Below, in pieces: positions 23,791 through 31,526 of a stretch of DNA of 35,346 nt (positions are counted from its first letter, which is position 1; the number at the start of each line of letters is the position of its first letter). The notes under the pieces are model-generated. The model made no database searches, was not told the origin of the DNA, and saw only the letters and a list, made by a program, of their open reading frames with translations. Source of the stretch: Klebsiella pneumoniae (GTDB lineage: Bacteria; Myxococcota_A; UBA796; SXON01). Location of the stretch: NCBI GenBank assembly GCA_945861635.1, contig CAMAWH010000051.1, forward strand, positions 1 through 35,346. The letters are read 5' to 3'. Made by a program: the position numbers and the translations under genes.

Positions 23791-25526
23791 CGACGCTCCT
23801 TGCCCTGCTCGCGGCATGTCCCGCGCCGGCGACGAAGATTCCCGGCGGGCGCCTCGACGTCGCCCTGGACGGAAACTGGACGGCCGCCAATGGGCGCCCC
23901 GTGGTCTTCCCATCGCTCCAGCAGGGGACCAACCTTCTGGCGCATCATCCGGTTCGCCTCCCCGCGAATTGGCACCCGCAAACACGGGTAACCCTGCGTG
24001 CCGACGCGACCGGTTGGCTCGCTACCGTCGCCATCGACGGCGTGAACGCCGGCCACGACGTCGGTGGCCTTCGCCCCCTCGCGATTGACTTGACCGGCAA
24101 GCTTCACCCGGGCGCGAATGACCTGACCCTCACGCTCGCCCCGGCGAGCACAACGAACATTCTCGCGGACCGCGCGGTGGCTTCGTTATCGGCCTTCACG
24201 AACGAGATGCCGCCGCCCGGCACCGTGGTCGCCGGGGGGCACCTGTGGCTGGAATTTTCAGGGAGGGAGGCGATCCACCACATCGGTGCACGGTTGGAGG
24301 ACGCCGATCTCGTCGCGACGCTGCGCGCGTCGCAGCCGGCAGGAACACGCGTCCAATTTGCGGTCGTCCGAGACGGCGAGACGATGGCCACGCTGCCCGA
24401 CGCCGTACTCACCGCCGGCGGCACGGCAACCGCGCGCATTCCGTGGAACTCCCCGCGTTGGACGCCGGCAGATCCCCTCCTCCAGTGGCTGGTCGCGACG
24501 GTCGGCTCGGAGCAGCGCGCGATCCGTTTCGGCGCGCGGGCGCTCACGCGAACGGGGAATACGCTGGCGGTGAACGGCGAGAATGCCTACCTCGCCGTGC
24601 TACGCTGGCCGGTGCGGGAGCCGCCGACGCGGTCCTCCCTCGCCGCATTCGCCGTCGAGGTGGCGCGCATCGGCGCGAACGGCGTGGAGTTTCACGCGGA
24701 GGGATTCTCGGGCGAAGCGTTCGACACCCTGGACGAGCTCGGTCTGTACGCGGTCGTCACGCCGGTATGTGATGGGAAACAGCGCGCCAACGGACCGGCC
24801 GAGCCCCACGCGCCCTGGCAGGAATTCACCGCCGCCTCCAGCCAGCGCATCGCCGATCACCTCGGCGGGCACCCGGCTCTCGCACTGTGGCATCTCGAAG
24901 GGCATCAGGAAGCCCGTGACCCGCGCGTGTACGATGCGTACGTCGCCACTGCGGTTCCGCACGTGGACCTTCACGACTCGCAGGGACTCGAAGCGACAGC
25001 GATTCCAACCGTCCTCACAGCGGCGATGCCTGCGTACTGGAACGAGACGCCGTGGCACGATCCGAGCGCCGCGCCCGATCTCCTCGCCACCGTGCTCGCC
25101 GCCCACCGAACCGTCGGCCTCGGACTTGCGTTACCCAATCTCACGATGAGCTCGCAACCGTCGCCCGCATATCGTGCTTCCATCGCCGCGCTGGAGGCGA
25201 GGATCGCTGCGCAACTCACGGCCGCAAACGTGCCATCGTGGCCCGCTGGGCCACGTCGCGGCCCCGGCGGGATTGCCGTCAGCGTGCGGCGCGGCGGACA
25301 GCCCGTTCCCGGCGCCATCGCGATCTTCGCGCTTCCGGGGTTGCCTCCCGTCGCAAGCGCAGCCGACGCTTCGGGCATCGCTCGCCTCTCCATCGACTAC
25401 GCTTCTACGGCGCAGATCAGCATTTTCGGCGAGGTAGGCGCAGCCACAGCGACCGTTTCGCCCGGCGAGTACCGCCCCGGAGTGTTCGCAACGAATGTCG
25501 CCCACACGACGTTGGATCTGCCATGA
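23787..25526 (+). CDS. GH2-like lipoprotein with degraded catalytic barrel
   Basis: Lipoprotein of 579 aa (lipobox LAAC ending at C11). Residues 25-130 look like the sugar-binding jelly-roll of glycoside hydrolase family 2 ('GWLATVAIDGVNAGHDVGGLRPLAIDLTGKLHPGANDLTLTLA'-type pattern in pieces). An Ig-like region follows, then a barrel-like part with 'NGVEFHAEGFSGEAFDTLDELGLYAVVTPV' and 'GGHPALALWHLEGHQ', the counterpart of the 'HPS...W..GNE' acid/base region, with Glu kept but NE changed. The C-terminal domain (from about 490) resembles a carboxypeptidase-regulatory beta-sandwich. Probably binds or cleaves a glycan outside; enzymatic activity is uncertain. ATG 23787 overlaps the stop of the glycosyltransferase. 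Confidence 0.55.
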   Translation: MTTLLALLAACPAPATKIPGGRLDVALDGNWTAANGRPVVFPSLQQGTNLLAHHPVRLPANWHPQTRVTLRADATGWLATVAIDGVNAGHDVGGLRPLAIDLTGKLHPGANDLTLTLAPASTTNILADRAVASLSAFTNEMPPPGTVVAGGHLWLEFSGREAIHHIGARLEDADLVATLRASQPAGTRVQFAVVRDGETMATLPDAVLTAGGTATARIPWNSPRWTPADPLLQWLVATVGSEQRAIRFGARALTRTGNTLAVNGENAYLAVLRWPVREPPTRSSLAAFAVEVARIGANGVEFHAEGFSGEAFDTLDELGLYAVVTPVCDGKQRANGPAEPHAPWQEFTAASSQRIADHLGGHPALALWHLEGHQEARDPRVYDAYVATAVPHVDLHDSQGLEATAIPTVLTAAMPAYWNETPWHDPSAAPDLLATVLAAHRTVGLGLALPNLTMSSQPSPAYRASIAALEARIAAQLTAANVPSWPAGPRRGPGGIAVSVRRGGQPVPGAIAIFALPGLPPVASAADASGIARLSIDYASTAQISIFGEVGAATATVSPGEYRPGVFATNVAHTTLDLP

Positions 25527-25533
25527 GGCCGTC

Positions 25534-26475
25534 GTGACCACAGCATGTTTGGATTGCCCTCGGGGATGCGCCACGCGCGGTCCGGACAGCTATTGCGGCA
25601 CGTCCACGCCCGGCCGCATCCACTGGCGCGGCGTGACGCTGCTTGAAGAACACGAAATTTCGCCGACCTACGAGATCTACTTCACCGGCTGCTCGCTTCG
25701 ATGCCGATTCTGCACGATGGGAGAGGCGATTTATGCGCCCGATCGGGGGGAATGGCGCGAACCCCAAGCGCTGGTTGCGTCCATCGCGCAGCCGTCGACC
25801 CCACCTTTTCGCGCCATCTCGTTTGTCGGCGGCGATCCCTCCGTCAACGTTCCCTACATCGAACGACTCATTCCCCTGCTCCGAACACGATTCCCCAGCA
25901 TCCAACTCGTGTACAACACCAACCTGTACTTCGACGCGGACCGCCTCCCCGACGTCGATCTCGTCGTGGGTGACGTTCACTTCTGGGAAAGCGACTGTGC
26001 CAGGCAGGTGGCCGGTGCAAAAAACTACCCGGAGATCGCGCGGAAAGCGGCGGAGACCCTCGCAGAGCGCGGCGTTCCCCTCCTGCTGCGCATCCTCGTC
26101 CTCCCCGGTCACGTCGAGTGCTGCGCCGTGCCCACGGCGGCGTGGGCGGCCGGGCTGCCGGAATCCGTGATCGTGTCGGTGATGACCAACTACGCGCCCG
26201 TTGGCAATGCCCGAAATCATCCCTCGCTCGGACGCGGACTCAACGCCGCCGAGATGCGACGCGCCGGAACGCTCCTTCCCGCGAACACGCGCCGGCCCAC
26301 GACGATCCCCCGTCCGCTCCCTCGCCCCGCTCACTGTATCGATCCCGTCGCCCCTCTCGAAGTGGACGCGTCGGGTCGCGTGTTCCTTCCCCTCGTCACG
26401 GGTACGCTTCTCCCGTTGGCGATGCAACTCTCCCCTGCCCTCGCCACGCGAAAGGTGTACCTCGATGCCCGCTGA
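25534..26475 (+). CDS. Radical SAM protein, PflA-like (COG1313 type)
   Basis: Cytoplasmic 313 aa enzyme. The radical SAM cluster motif CxxxCxxC is C53-SLR-C57-RF-C60 in 'TGCSLRCRFC', followed by 'ISFVGGDPSVN' as the SAM-binding GGE-like strand. An N-terminal Cys cluster (C5, C8, C12, C21) matches the extra zinc or iron-sulfur site of the uncharacterised PflX/COG1313 group, related to pyruvate-formate-lyase activating enzymes. No glycyl radical enzyme is adjacent, so it may modify a neighbouring protein or small molecule. GTG 25534 has GAGG five bases upstream. Its 3' end overlaps the Ycf46 gene by 11 bases. Confidence 0.82.
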   Translation: MTTACLDCPRGCATRGPDSYCGTSTPGRIHWRGVTLLEEHEISPTYEIYFTGCSLRCRFCTMGEAIYAPDRGEWREPQALVASIAQPSTPPFRAISFVGGDPSVNVPYIERLIPLLRTRFPSIQLVYNTNLYFDADRLPDVDLVVGDVHFWESDCARQVAGAKNYPEIARKAAETLAERGVPLLLRILVLPGHVECCAVPTAAWAAGLPESVIVSVMTNYAPVGNARNHPSLGRGLNAAEMRRAGTLLPANTRRPTTIPRPLPRPAHCIDPVAPLEVDASGRVFLPLVTGTLLPLAMQLSPALATRKVYLDAR

Positions 26476-27940
26476 ATTTGAACTGCTGTTGCGCGCCCGC
26501 TACCCGCTCATCTGGTTGGACACCCCCGAGGAGCAGCGTGCGATCGATATTGCATGCGGTGTGGCGAGGTTGACGGGCGAGCCCATCGCGGCGTGGTCAC
26601 AAACGTTCGGTGTTCACGACGTGCCGGGCGTTCCTCGCGGCGGCGCCCACACCGATCCGCTGGCAGTACTCGATTTCATCCGCAAGCAGGAGAAGAAGGC
26701 AATCTGGCTGATGAAGGACCTAGGCGCGCTACTCACAGGAAATCCCCCGCTGCAACGTGCGCTTCGGGACACCGCGCGCCTCGCCCGGGAGCGTGGGATT
26801 GTCATCGTCTGCCTGGGCCATAAAATCGGGGTGCCCGACACCCTCGCCAGCGACGCCGCGGTCCATCGCCTCGCGCTTCCCGAGGCGTCCGACCACGATC
26901 TCCAACTTCGGGCCGTCGCCAAACAACTGGCGTTGCCCGTGACGGAAGGCGCCGCGCGCACCTTGTCCAACGCATGCCTCGGACTGACGCTGGAGCAAGG
27001 CGAGAACATCTGGGCCCGCGTTCGTGCCCGCGGGGGGCGATTCACAGCGGAGGATGTGGAACAGGTTGTTCAGGAAAAAGCAAGGATTGTTCGCGGCACG
27101 GGCTACCTCGAATTCATCCAGCCCGGCCGCATGACCGATGTCGGCGGACTCGAAGGCCTCAAACGCTGGGTTCAGGCGCGCGAACGGGGATTCTCGCCCG
27201 AGGCTCGCGCGCTGGGACTGCCGTTTCCCCGGGGAATGCTGCTCGTCGGCGTTCAGGGGTGCGGAAAATCGCTCGTGGCCAAGTGTGTGGCTGGACAGTG
27301 GGGGCAGCCGCTTTTGCGGATGGACGTCGGCGCCCTGATGGAAGGATATGTAGGTGCCAGCGAGAGAAACCTGCGGAGCGCCCTCGATCTCGCGGAGCGC
27401 ATCGCCCCCTGCGTGCTGTGGGTGGACGAGATCGAAAAGGCGTTCTCGGGGTTGGATTCGGGCACCGATGGTGGCACCATCCTGCGCATGTTCGGCACGA
27501 TGCTCACGTGGATGCAGGAGAAGACATCGCCCGTGTTTCTGCTCGCGACCGCAAACGAGATCACCGGTCTGCCGCCGGAGTTCATGCGGAAGGGCCGCTT
27601 CGATGAAATCTTCTTCGTGGACTTGCCGGACGCGCGGCAGCGCGGCGACATTTTCCGCCTGCACGTGTCCACGAGAGCCGCCGCCGCGCGAGATCCCGAC
27701 ATGCTCGATCGCATTGATTTTGACGCGCTTGCAGCGCTGTCGGAGGGATACAGCGGCGCGGAGATTGCGGCCGCCGTGGTGGAGGGAGCGTTCACCGCGC
27801 TCGCGACGTCAAGTCCGCTGTCCGGCGCCGAGATCGCGACGGCGCTCGCGGCCTCCCCTCCCCTCTCCCGCACCCGCGCAGAGCCGATCAACAAGCTGCG
27901 CGAATGGGCGCGCGACCGTACGCGGCCGGCCAACGCATGA
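26465..27940 (+). CDS. Ycf46-type AAA ATPase
   Basis: AAA ATPase of 491 aa. Residues 1-220 are the family N-terminal region, starting 'LLRARYPLIWLDTPEEQRA', as in the plastid/cyanobacterial Ycf46 family. The AAA module follows: 'DVGGLEGLKRWV' (226-236), Walker A 'GVQGCGKS' (262-269), Walker B 'CVLWVDEIEKAF' (D321, E322), sensor 1 'ATANEI' (361-366), and Arg fingers in 'MRKGRFDE'. The alpha-helical lid follows ('FDALAALSEGYSGAEIAAAVVEGAF'). A 'GCG' in place of GTG in Walker A is a small oddity. Such ATPases remodel protein partners; the client here is unknown. ATG 26465 overlaps the radical SAM end, and the stop overlaps the next start (ATGA). Confidence 0.85.
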   Translation: MPAEFELLLRARYPLIWLDTPEEQRAIDIACGVARLTGEPIAAWSQTFGVHDVPGVPRGGAHTDPLAVLDFIRKQEKKAIWLMKDLGALLTGNPPLQRALRDTARLARERGIVIVCLGHKIGVPDTLASDAAVHRLALPEASDHDLQLRAVAKQLALPVTEGAARTLSNACLGLTLEQGENIWARVRARGGRFTAEDVEQVVQEKARIVRGTGYLEFIQPGRMTDVGGLEGLKRWVQARERGFSPEARALGLPFPRGMLLVGVQGCGKSLVAKCVAGQWGQPLLRMDVGALMEGYVGASERNLRSALDLAERIAPCVLWVDEIEKAFSGLDSGTDGGTILRMFGTMLTWMQEKTSPVFLLATANEITGLPPEFMRKGRFDEIFFVDLPDARQRGDIFRLHVSTRAAAARDPDMLDRIDFDALAALSEGYSGAEIAAAVVEGAFTALATSSPLSGAEIATALAASPPLSRTRAEPINKLREWARDRTRPANA

Positions 27941-28443
27941 GCGTCGTCGTGACTGTGGCGGCCGCAGGCGGGATCACCGTAGCGGCGCAGGTCTTTGCGG
28001 GAATCGTGACGGCCGCCGCCACGGCCCTCGGAATGAAGGTGGTGTCCGCGCCCGCCAAAACGGGCACCCAACTCCGGGAAGAGGCATCTCAAGCCGAAGC
28101 GGACCGCCTGCTGGCCGAGGCCAAACGCGTCGAGGTGACGCTTGCGACGGAAGCGTCGCTCGAAAAGTTCGTCGCCGAGCGGGCTTCCCTGATGTTTGCC
28201 GATGACAAGATCGAAATGACCGTGTCGCGCGACATCCGCGGCAAGGTGAGCGTTCATGCCCACGGGGAGGGTGTCTCCCGCGCCGAGGTGACGGCGCGCG
28301 CCACGAAACTGCTGGGGTTGATCCAGCAACAGGTCGCATACCGCGAGGTCGTCCTGAAGATGAAGGCACACGGGCTCGCGGTCGAAACCGAAGAGAAACT
28401 GGCCGATGGAACCGTGCGCGTCCGGCTACGGATGAAGAAGTGA
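27937..28443 (+). CDS. DUF1257/Ycf35-like protein with hydrophobic N-terminus
   Basis: A 168 aa protein. Residues 4-32 are hydrophobic and Ala/Gly/Val-rich, probably a membrane segment or signal; then a Lys/Glu helix (about 48-80). From about residue 88 'DDKIEMTVSRDIRGKVSVHAHG', 'KLLGLIQQQVAYREVVLKMKAHGLAVE' and 'ADGTVRVRLRM' resemble the C-terminal half of the DUF1257 (Ycf35) family, whose members end with 'YA...V...A...GF.V.....DGSIR...'. The N-terminal half of that family is not recognisable, so this may be a divergent or membrane-attached version. It lies between Ycf46 and the TPR gene with four-base overlaps at both ends. Confidence 0.55.
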   Translation: MSVVVTVAAAGGITVAAQVFAGIVTAAATALGMKVVSAPAKTGTQLREEASQAEADRLLAEAKRVEVTLATEASLEKFVAERASLMFADDKIEMTVSRDIRGKVSVHAHGEGVSRAEVTARATKLLGLIQQQVAYREVVLKMKAHGLAVETEEKLADGTVRVRLRMKK

Positions 28444-29216
28444 GCCGCTTCGAGCACATCCAGACGGACGGCGACGCGCCTGCTTCCGCGGGCACGGACG
28501 AATTCGATTTCGACCACTACCGCACCCTCGCCGATCGGGCCCGAAACCACGGGGAGTTTGAGAAGGCGCTGCGGCTGTACGGACGGGCGCTCGAGCGCGA
28601 CCGTACGCGGGCGGAAGGGTGGCTGGGCCAGGTGCGGGTGCTTCTGGAGATGGGGCAGGCCGAAGAGGCGGAAACGTGGTTGGAGCAGGCCGCCCGTATC
28701 CTCGGCGAGGTGCCGGGCATTCTTGCGCTCCGATCGATTTCTGCCGTGCGAGCAGGAAAGCTTGACGACGCGCGGGCGTGGAGCGATCGGGCAATGCGAG
28801 CGGGCGATGATGACCCGGAGGTGTGGTTCGCCCGGGCGGAGGTCGTCTACGCTGGCGGAAACATCAAGGTTGCGCGTATCAATCTCGACAAAGGCCACGA
28901 ACGGTCGCCGTCGGCAGACACAGCCCGGCGAGCGGGCGAGGTCGCCCTGGAGCGAGATGACACCGCGACCGCGCAGCGCTGGTTTGCCCGCGCGGCCACC
29001 GAGGACCCGGAAAATCCGCTCATCGCGATGCGTCTCGGCGTGTGCCTGGAGCGAATGCACGAGTGGGACCGCGCGCGAAACGAGTTCGAACGCGCGATAC
29101 TCCTCTCGCCCGACATGAAGTCCGCCAGACTGGCGCTCGCAGACCTGGACGCGCGTGGGTGGATGGCGCGCGTAATGGCCAACCTCCGCGGATTACTGAA
29201 CGGAAAAATGCGATGA
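28440..29216 (+). CDS. TPR-repeat protein
   Basis: A 258 aa soluble protein made of about five to six tetratricopeptide repeats: 'ALRLYGRALERDRTRAEGWLGQVRVLLEMG', 'AEEAETWLEQAARIL', 'DDARAWSDRAMRAGDDDPEVWFARAEVVYAGG', 'ARINLDKGHERSP' and 'EWDRARNEFERAILLSPDMKSARLALADL'. No signal peptide or catalytic motif. TPR proteins are scaffolds for protein partners; here the partners may be the flanking Ycf46, DUF1257-like and DUF2997 proteins. The GTG at 28440 (GTGA overlap with the previous stop) and the ATGA overlap with the next gene mean it is translated as part of a coupled set. Confidence 0.88.
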   Translation: MSRFEHIQTDGDAPASAGTDEFDFDHYRTLADRARNHGEFEKALRLYGRALERDRTRAEGWLGQVRVLLEMGQAEEAETWLEQAARILGEVPGILALRSISAVRAGKLDDARAWSDRAMRAGDDDPEVWFARAEVVYAGGNIKVARINLDKGHERSPSADTARRAGEVALERDDTATAQRWFARAATEDPENPLIAMRLGVCLERMHEWDRARNEFERAILLSPDMKSARLALADLDARGWMARVMANLRGLLNGKMR

Positions 29217-29431
29217 AGGACGACCCGATTATCGACATGGAAATCCTCCCAGACGGCACCGTGCGCTTCGAGGTTTCGGGTGTTCCCGGCGCAAAATGTG
29301 AGGACATCGAACGGCTCGTCGTGGAGGCGCTCCGGGGGAAAGTTGTCGCACGTGTACACACACCCGCGTTCCATGTGCGCGCCGATGCGGGCGTGCTCGG
29401 TCGAGTGAAGGCACTGCTCGGGAAAAAGTAG
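29213..29431 (+). CDS. DUF2997 protein
   Basis: A 72 aa protein of the DUF2997 kind: 'IDMEILPDGTVRFEVSGVPGAKCEDIERLVVEALRG' has the pattern of beta strand, 'DG....V.G..G..C', then a helix 'LE.AL'. DUF2997 and DUF1257 proteins often neighbour Ycf46-type ATPases in bacteria, so the small size and position fit the module. The one Cys (near residue 29) is the most conserved residue in the motif. A longer open frame upstream of ATG 29213 overlaps the TPR gene and is not needed. Its end is 3 bases before the zinc-ribbon gene. Confidence 0.7.
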   Translation: MKDDPIIDMEILPDGTVRFEVSGVPGAKCEDIERLVVEALRGKVVARVHTPAFHVRADAGVLGRVKALLGKK

Positions 29432-29434
29432 CCG

Positions 29435-30445
29435 ATGGATTGCGGGCGTTGCGGCGAGCCGATCCTGCCGGGGCTGCCGACGTGCGTCGCATGCGGCCTG
29501 ACCGCGGGAGAGCTGGTGCCCGAGCCCTTCGCCACCGTTCCCCGCGTTCGAACCCAGAACCCGCTCGATCGGCGAGCACCGTCCGCAGCGGAAGCAGCCG
29601 CGATGCGAGCGGCGGCGCGCGTGAATCGCTGGCGCGGGCAGCTCGGCACGTTGGACTTCACCGGACCCGTCGCGGCACTGCGCGGGCTCGTTCCCGGGCT
29701 GGGCCCGGCGCGACGCGGGGACCGCCGCGCGCTCGGAGTCCAACTGGCCGGTTTGCTCACCGCCGTCGTGCTCGTCGCGCTGACGTGGACCTCGCCGTGG
29801 AACACGCATGCGTGGTTGTTGCTGACATTTGTGGTCGGGAGCTGCGCCGCTTCCGAAGCGCGCGAAGCCCTCGACCTGCCGGAACCCGGCCGGACAACGT
29901 CCGCGGCGCTTTTTGGCATCGCCGCGCTTTTTGCCGCCCGATTCGCCATCTTGACCGTGCTGGCCGCTGTCTATCCGTCCGTGGATATCGGCGGAACAGC
30001 GAGACTGCAGGCGGGCACGTACTTTCTGCGTCCAACCGGCGACCTTCACGCCGGCATGCTGGTTGGAATCGACCTGCACCCGGTCGGCCTTTTCCCGCCT
30101 GCTCAGGTTGCGGTGGCGCCGATCGTCGCGACCGCAGGGCAAACGGCCTCCGTGGTTTCGGGCGCCGTTCATGTGGATGGCGTGCCGGCCCCGAACGTGA
30201 CGATGGCACAGGTTGCCGTGGCCGCCCCTGACCAGCCGCCGATCGTCGCCCGACCCGGTACGATCGTCGTCTTCCTCCCTCCGCGCCTCGTCCCGACCGC
30301 CGTTCTCGACGTTCCCGGCGAGTTGATCGACAGCTACCTGCCCCGGCTCGTTCTGCTTCCCACCACGGAAGTCATCGGCGAGGTCACGTACCGCTGGCTC
30401 CCGGCGGAAGACCGAGGCCGCGTCATCTGGCCGCCACCGGAATAG
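29435..30445 (+). CDS. Zinc-ribbon membrane protein with S26-like tail
   Basis: A 336 aa protein. Two CxxC knuckles, C3/C6 and C17/C20, form a zinc ribbon; then a Pro/Ala/Arg stretch; then two or three membrane segments (about 100-118, 125-142 and 155-180). The C-terminal 150 residues recall the signal peptidase I (S26) fold: 'VATAGQTASVVSGAVHVDGVPAPN' resembles its 'VVGLPGD.V...G...VNG.P' hairpin, and 'TTEVIGEVTYRWLPAEDRGRVIWP' resembles the closing '..IIGRV..RW.P..R.G.I'. The catalytic Ser (SMxPT) and Lys are not visible, so if related it is inactive. Otherwise unknown. It sits just before pilT. Confidence 0.45.
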   Translation: MDCGRCGEPILPGLPTCVACGLTAGELVPEPFATVPRVRTQNPLDRRAPSAAEAAAMRAAARVNRWRGQLGTLDFTGPVAALRGLVPGLGPARRGDRRALGVQLAGLLTAVVLVALTWTSPWNTHAWLLLTFVVGSCAASEAREALDLPEPGRTTSAALFGIAALFAARFAILTVLAAVYPSVDIGGTARLQAGTYFLRPTGDLHAGMLVGIDLHPVGLFPPAQVAVAPIVATAGQTASVVSGAVHVDGVPAPNVTMAQVAVAAPDQPPIVARPGTIVVFLPPRLVPTAVLDVPGELIDSYLPRLVLLPTTEVIGEVTYRWLPAEDRGRVIWPPPE

Positions 30446-30459
30446 GCTCGCACACGCCG

Positions 30460-31518
30460 ATGTCTCCCCTCACTACCGAAATCCTGACGGAAGCGATCCG
30501 ACGCGGCGCAAGCGACGTTCACCTCCTTGCCGGCCGCCCGCCCGCCTACCGCATCGATGGTGCCATCGAGATCTCGCCCCGCGACCCCATCCCGGGCGAG
30601 CAGCTGACGGCCATGCTGCAAGCCGCGGTGACGCCCACCCAATGGGAGGCGTTCGTCACGGACCGTCGCCTCTGCGTCTCGATTCCTGCCCCCGGGGGCG
30701 GCCACCTCCGGCTCACGCTCTCGTCGCACCTCAACCAACCGGAAGCGAGCATTCGCCTCGGGAAGCCAGCGCTTCCCTCGCTTGCGGAGCTCGGCGTCCC
30801 GGAGATCCTGCTCGACAGCGTCCGCCGACCCTGGGGGCTGGTGCTGGTCACCGGGCCGACCGGCGTGGGGAAAACAACTACGCTGAACGCCATCATTTCG
30901 CGCATCAACGAAGAGGATCGAAAGAAGATCATCACCGTTGAGGATCCGGTCGAGTACGAACATCCGCACGGGCGTTCCCTCATCGTCCAGCAGGAAGTGG
31001 GTCTTGATACGCCAAACTTCGCAACCGCGGTGGTTCACGCCTTGCGTCAGGACCCGGACATGCTCGTCATCGGAGAGATGCGCGACATTCATACCATCGC
31101 GACCGGTCTCACCGCCGCTGAGACCGGGCATGTCGTGCTTGCAACGCTGCATACCACCACAGCAGATGGGACAATCTCGCGGTTGGTGGATGTGTTTCCT
31201 GCCGATCAACAACAACAGATCCGGACCCAACTCGCGACCACCCTCACGGCGATCTTCTGCCAGCGGCTCCTTCCACGTGCCGACGGCAAGGGGCGAATCC
31301 TCATTTACGAGCTGTTGATCGCCACCGATGCCGTCCGAAATCTCATTCGCGAGAACAAAACACACATGCTGCGAAACTGCATCCAAACCGGGATGTCGCT
31401 CGGCATGCGCACGATGGACCAGATGGTGAAGGATGCCTGGGAAGCGGGCGAGATCACCTGGGACACCGCGCTTTCCGTCATTTCAGACCGGCGCGTGCTG
31501 GGGACGAAGGCGGTGTAG
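30460..31518 (+). CDS. pilT: PilT-type retraction ATPase
   Basis: Hexameric motor that powers type IV pilus retraction, 352 aa, close to the usual PilT length. The N-domain has 'GASDVHLLAGRPPAYRIDG'. The motor domain has Walker A 'GPTGVGKT' (132-139), the Asp box 'ITVEDPVEYEH', 'LRQDPDMLVIGEMRD' (Walker B, E206) and the His box 'TGHVVLATLHTTTA'. 'AVRNLIREN' near residue 290 is the C-terminal retraction signature (usually AIRNLIREG). No other pilus genes are in the window. It lies 14 bases after the zinc-ribbon gene, so the pilus motor is at the end of the coupled run. Confidence 0.92.
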   Translation: MSPLTTEILTEAIRRGASDVHLLAGRPPAYRIDGAIEISPRDPIPGEQLTAMLQAAVTPTQWEAFVTDRRLCVSIPAPGGGHLRLTLSSHLNQPEASIRLGKPALPSLAELGVPEILLDSVRRPWGLVLVTGPTGVGKTTTLNAIISRINEEDRKKIITVEDPVEYEHPHGRSLIVQQEVGLDTPNFATAVVHALRQDPDMLVIGEMRDIHTIATGLTAAETGHVVLATLHTTTADGTISRLVDVFPADQQQQIRTQLATTLTAIFCQRLLPRADGKGRILIYELLIATDAVRNLIRENKTHMLRNCIQTGMSLGMRTMDQMVKDAWEAGEITWDTALSVISDRRVLGTKAV

Positions 31519-31526
31519 GTGCACCC

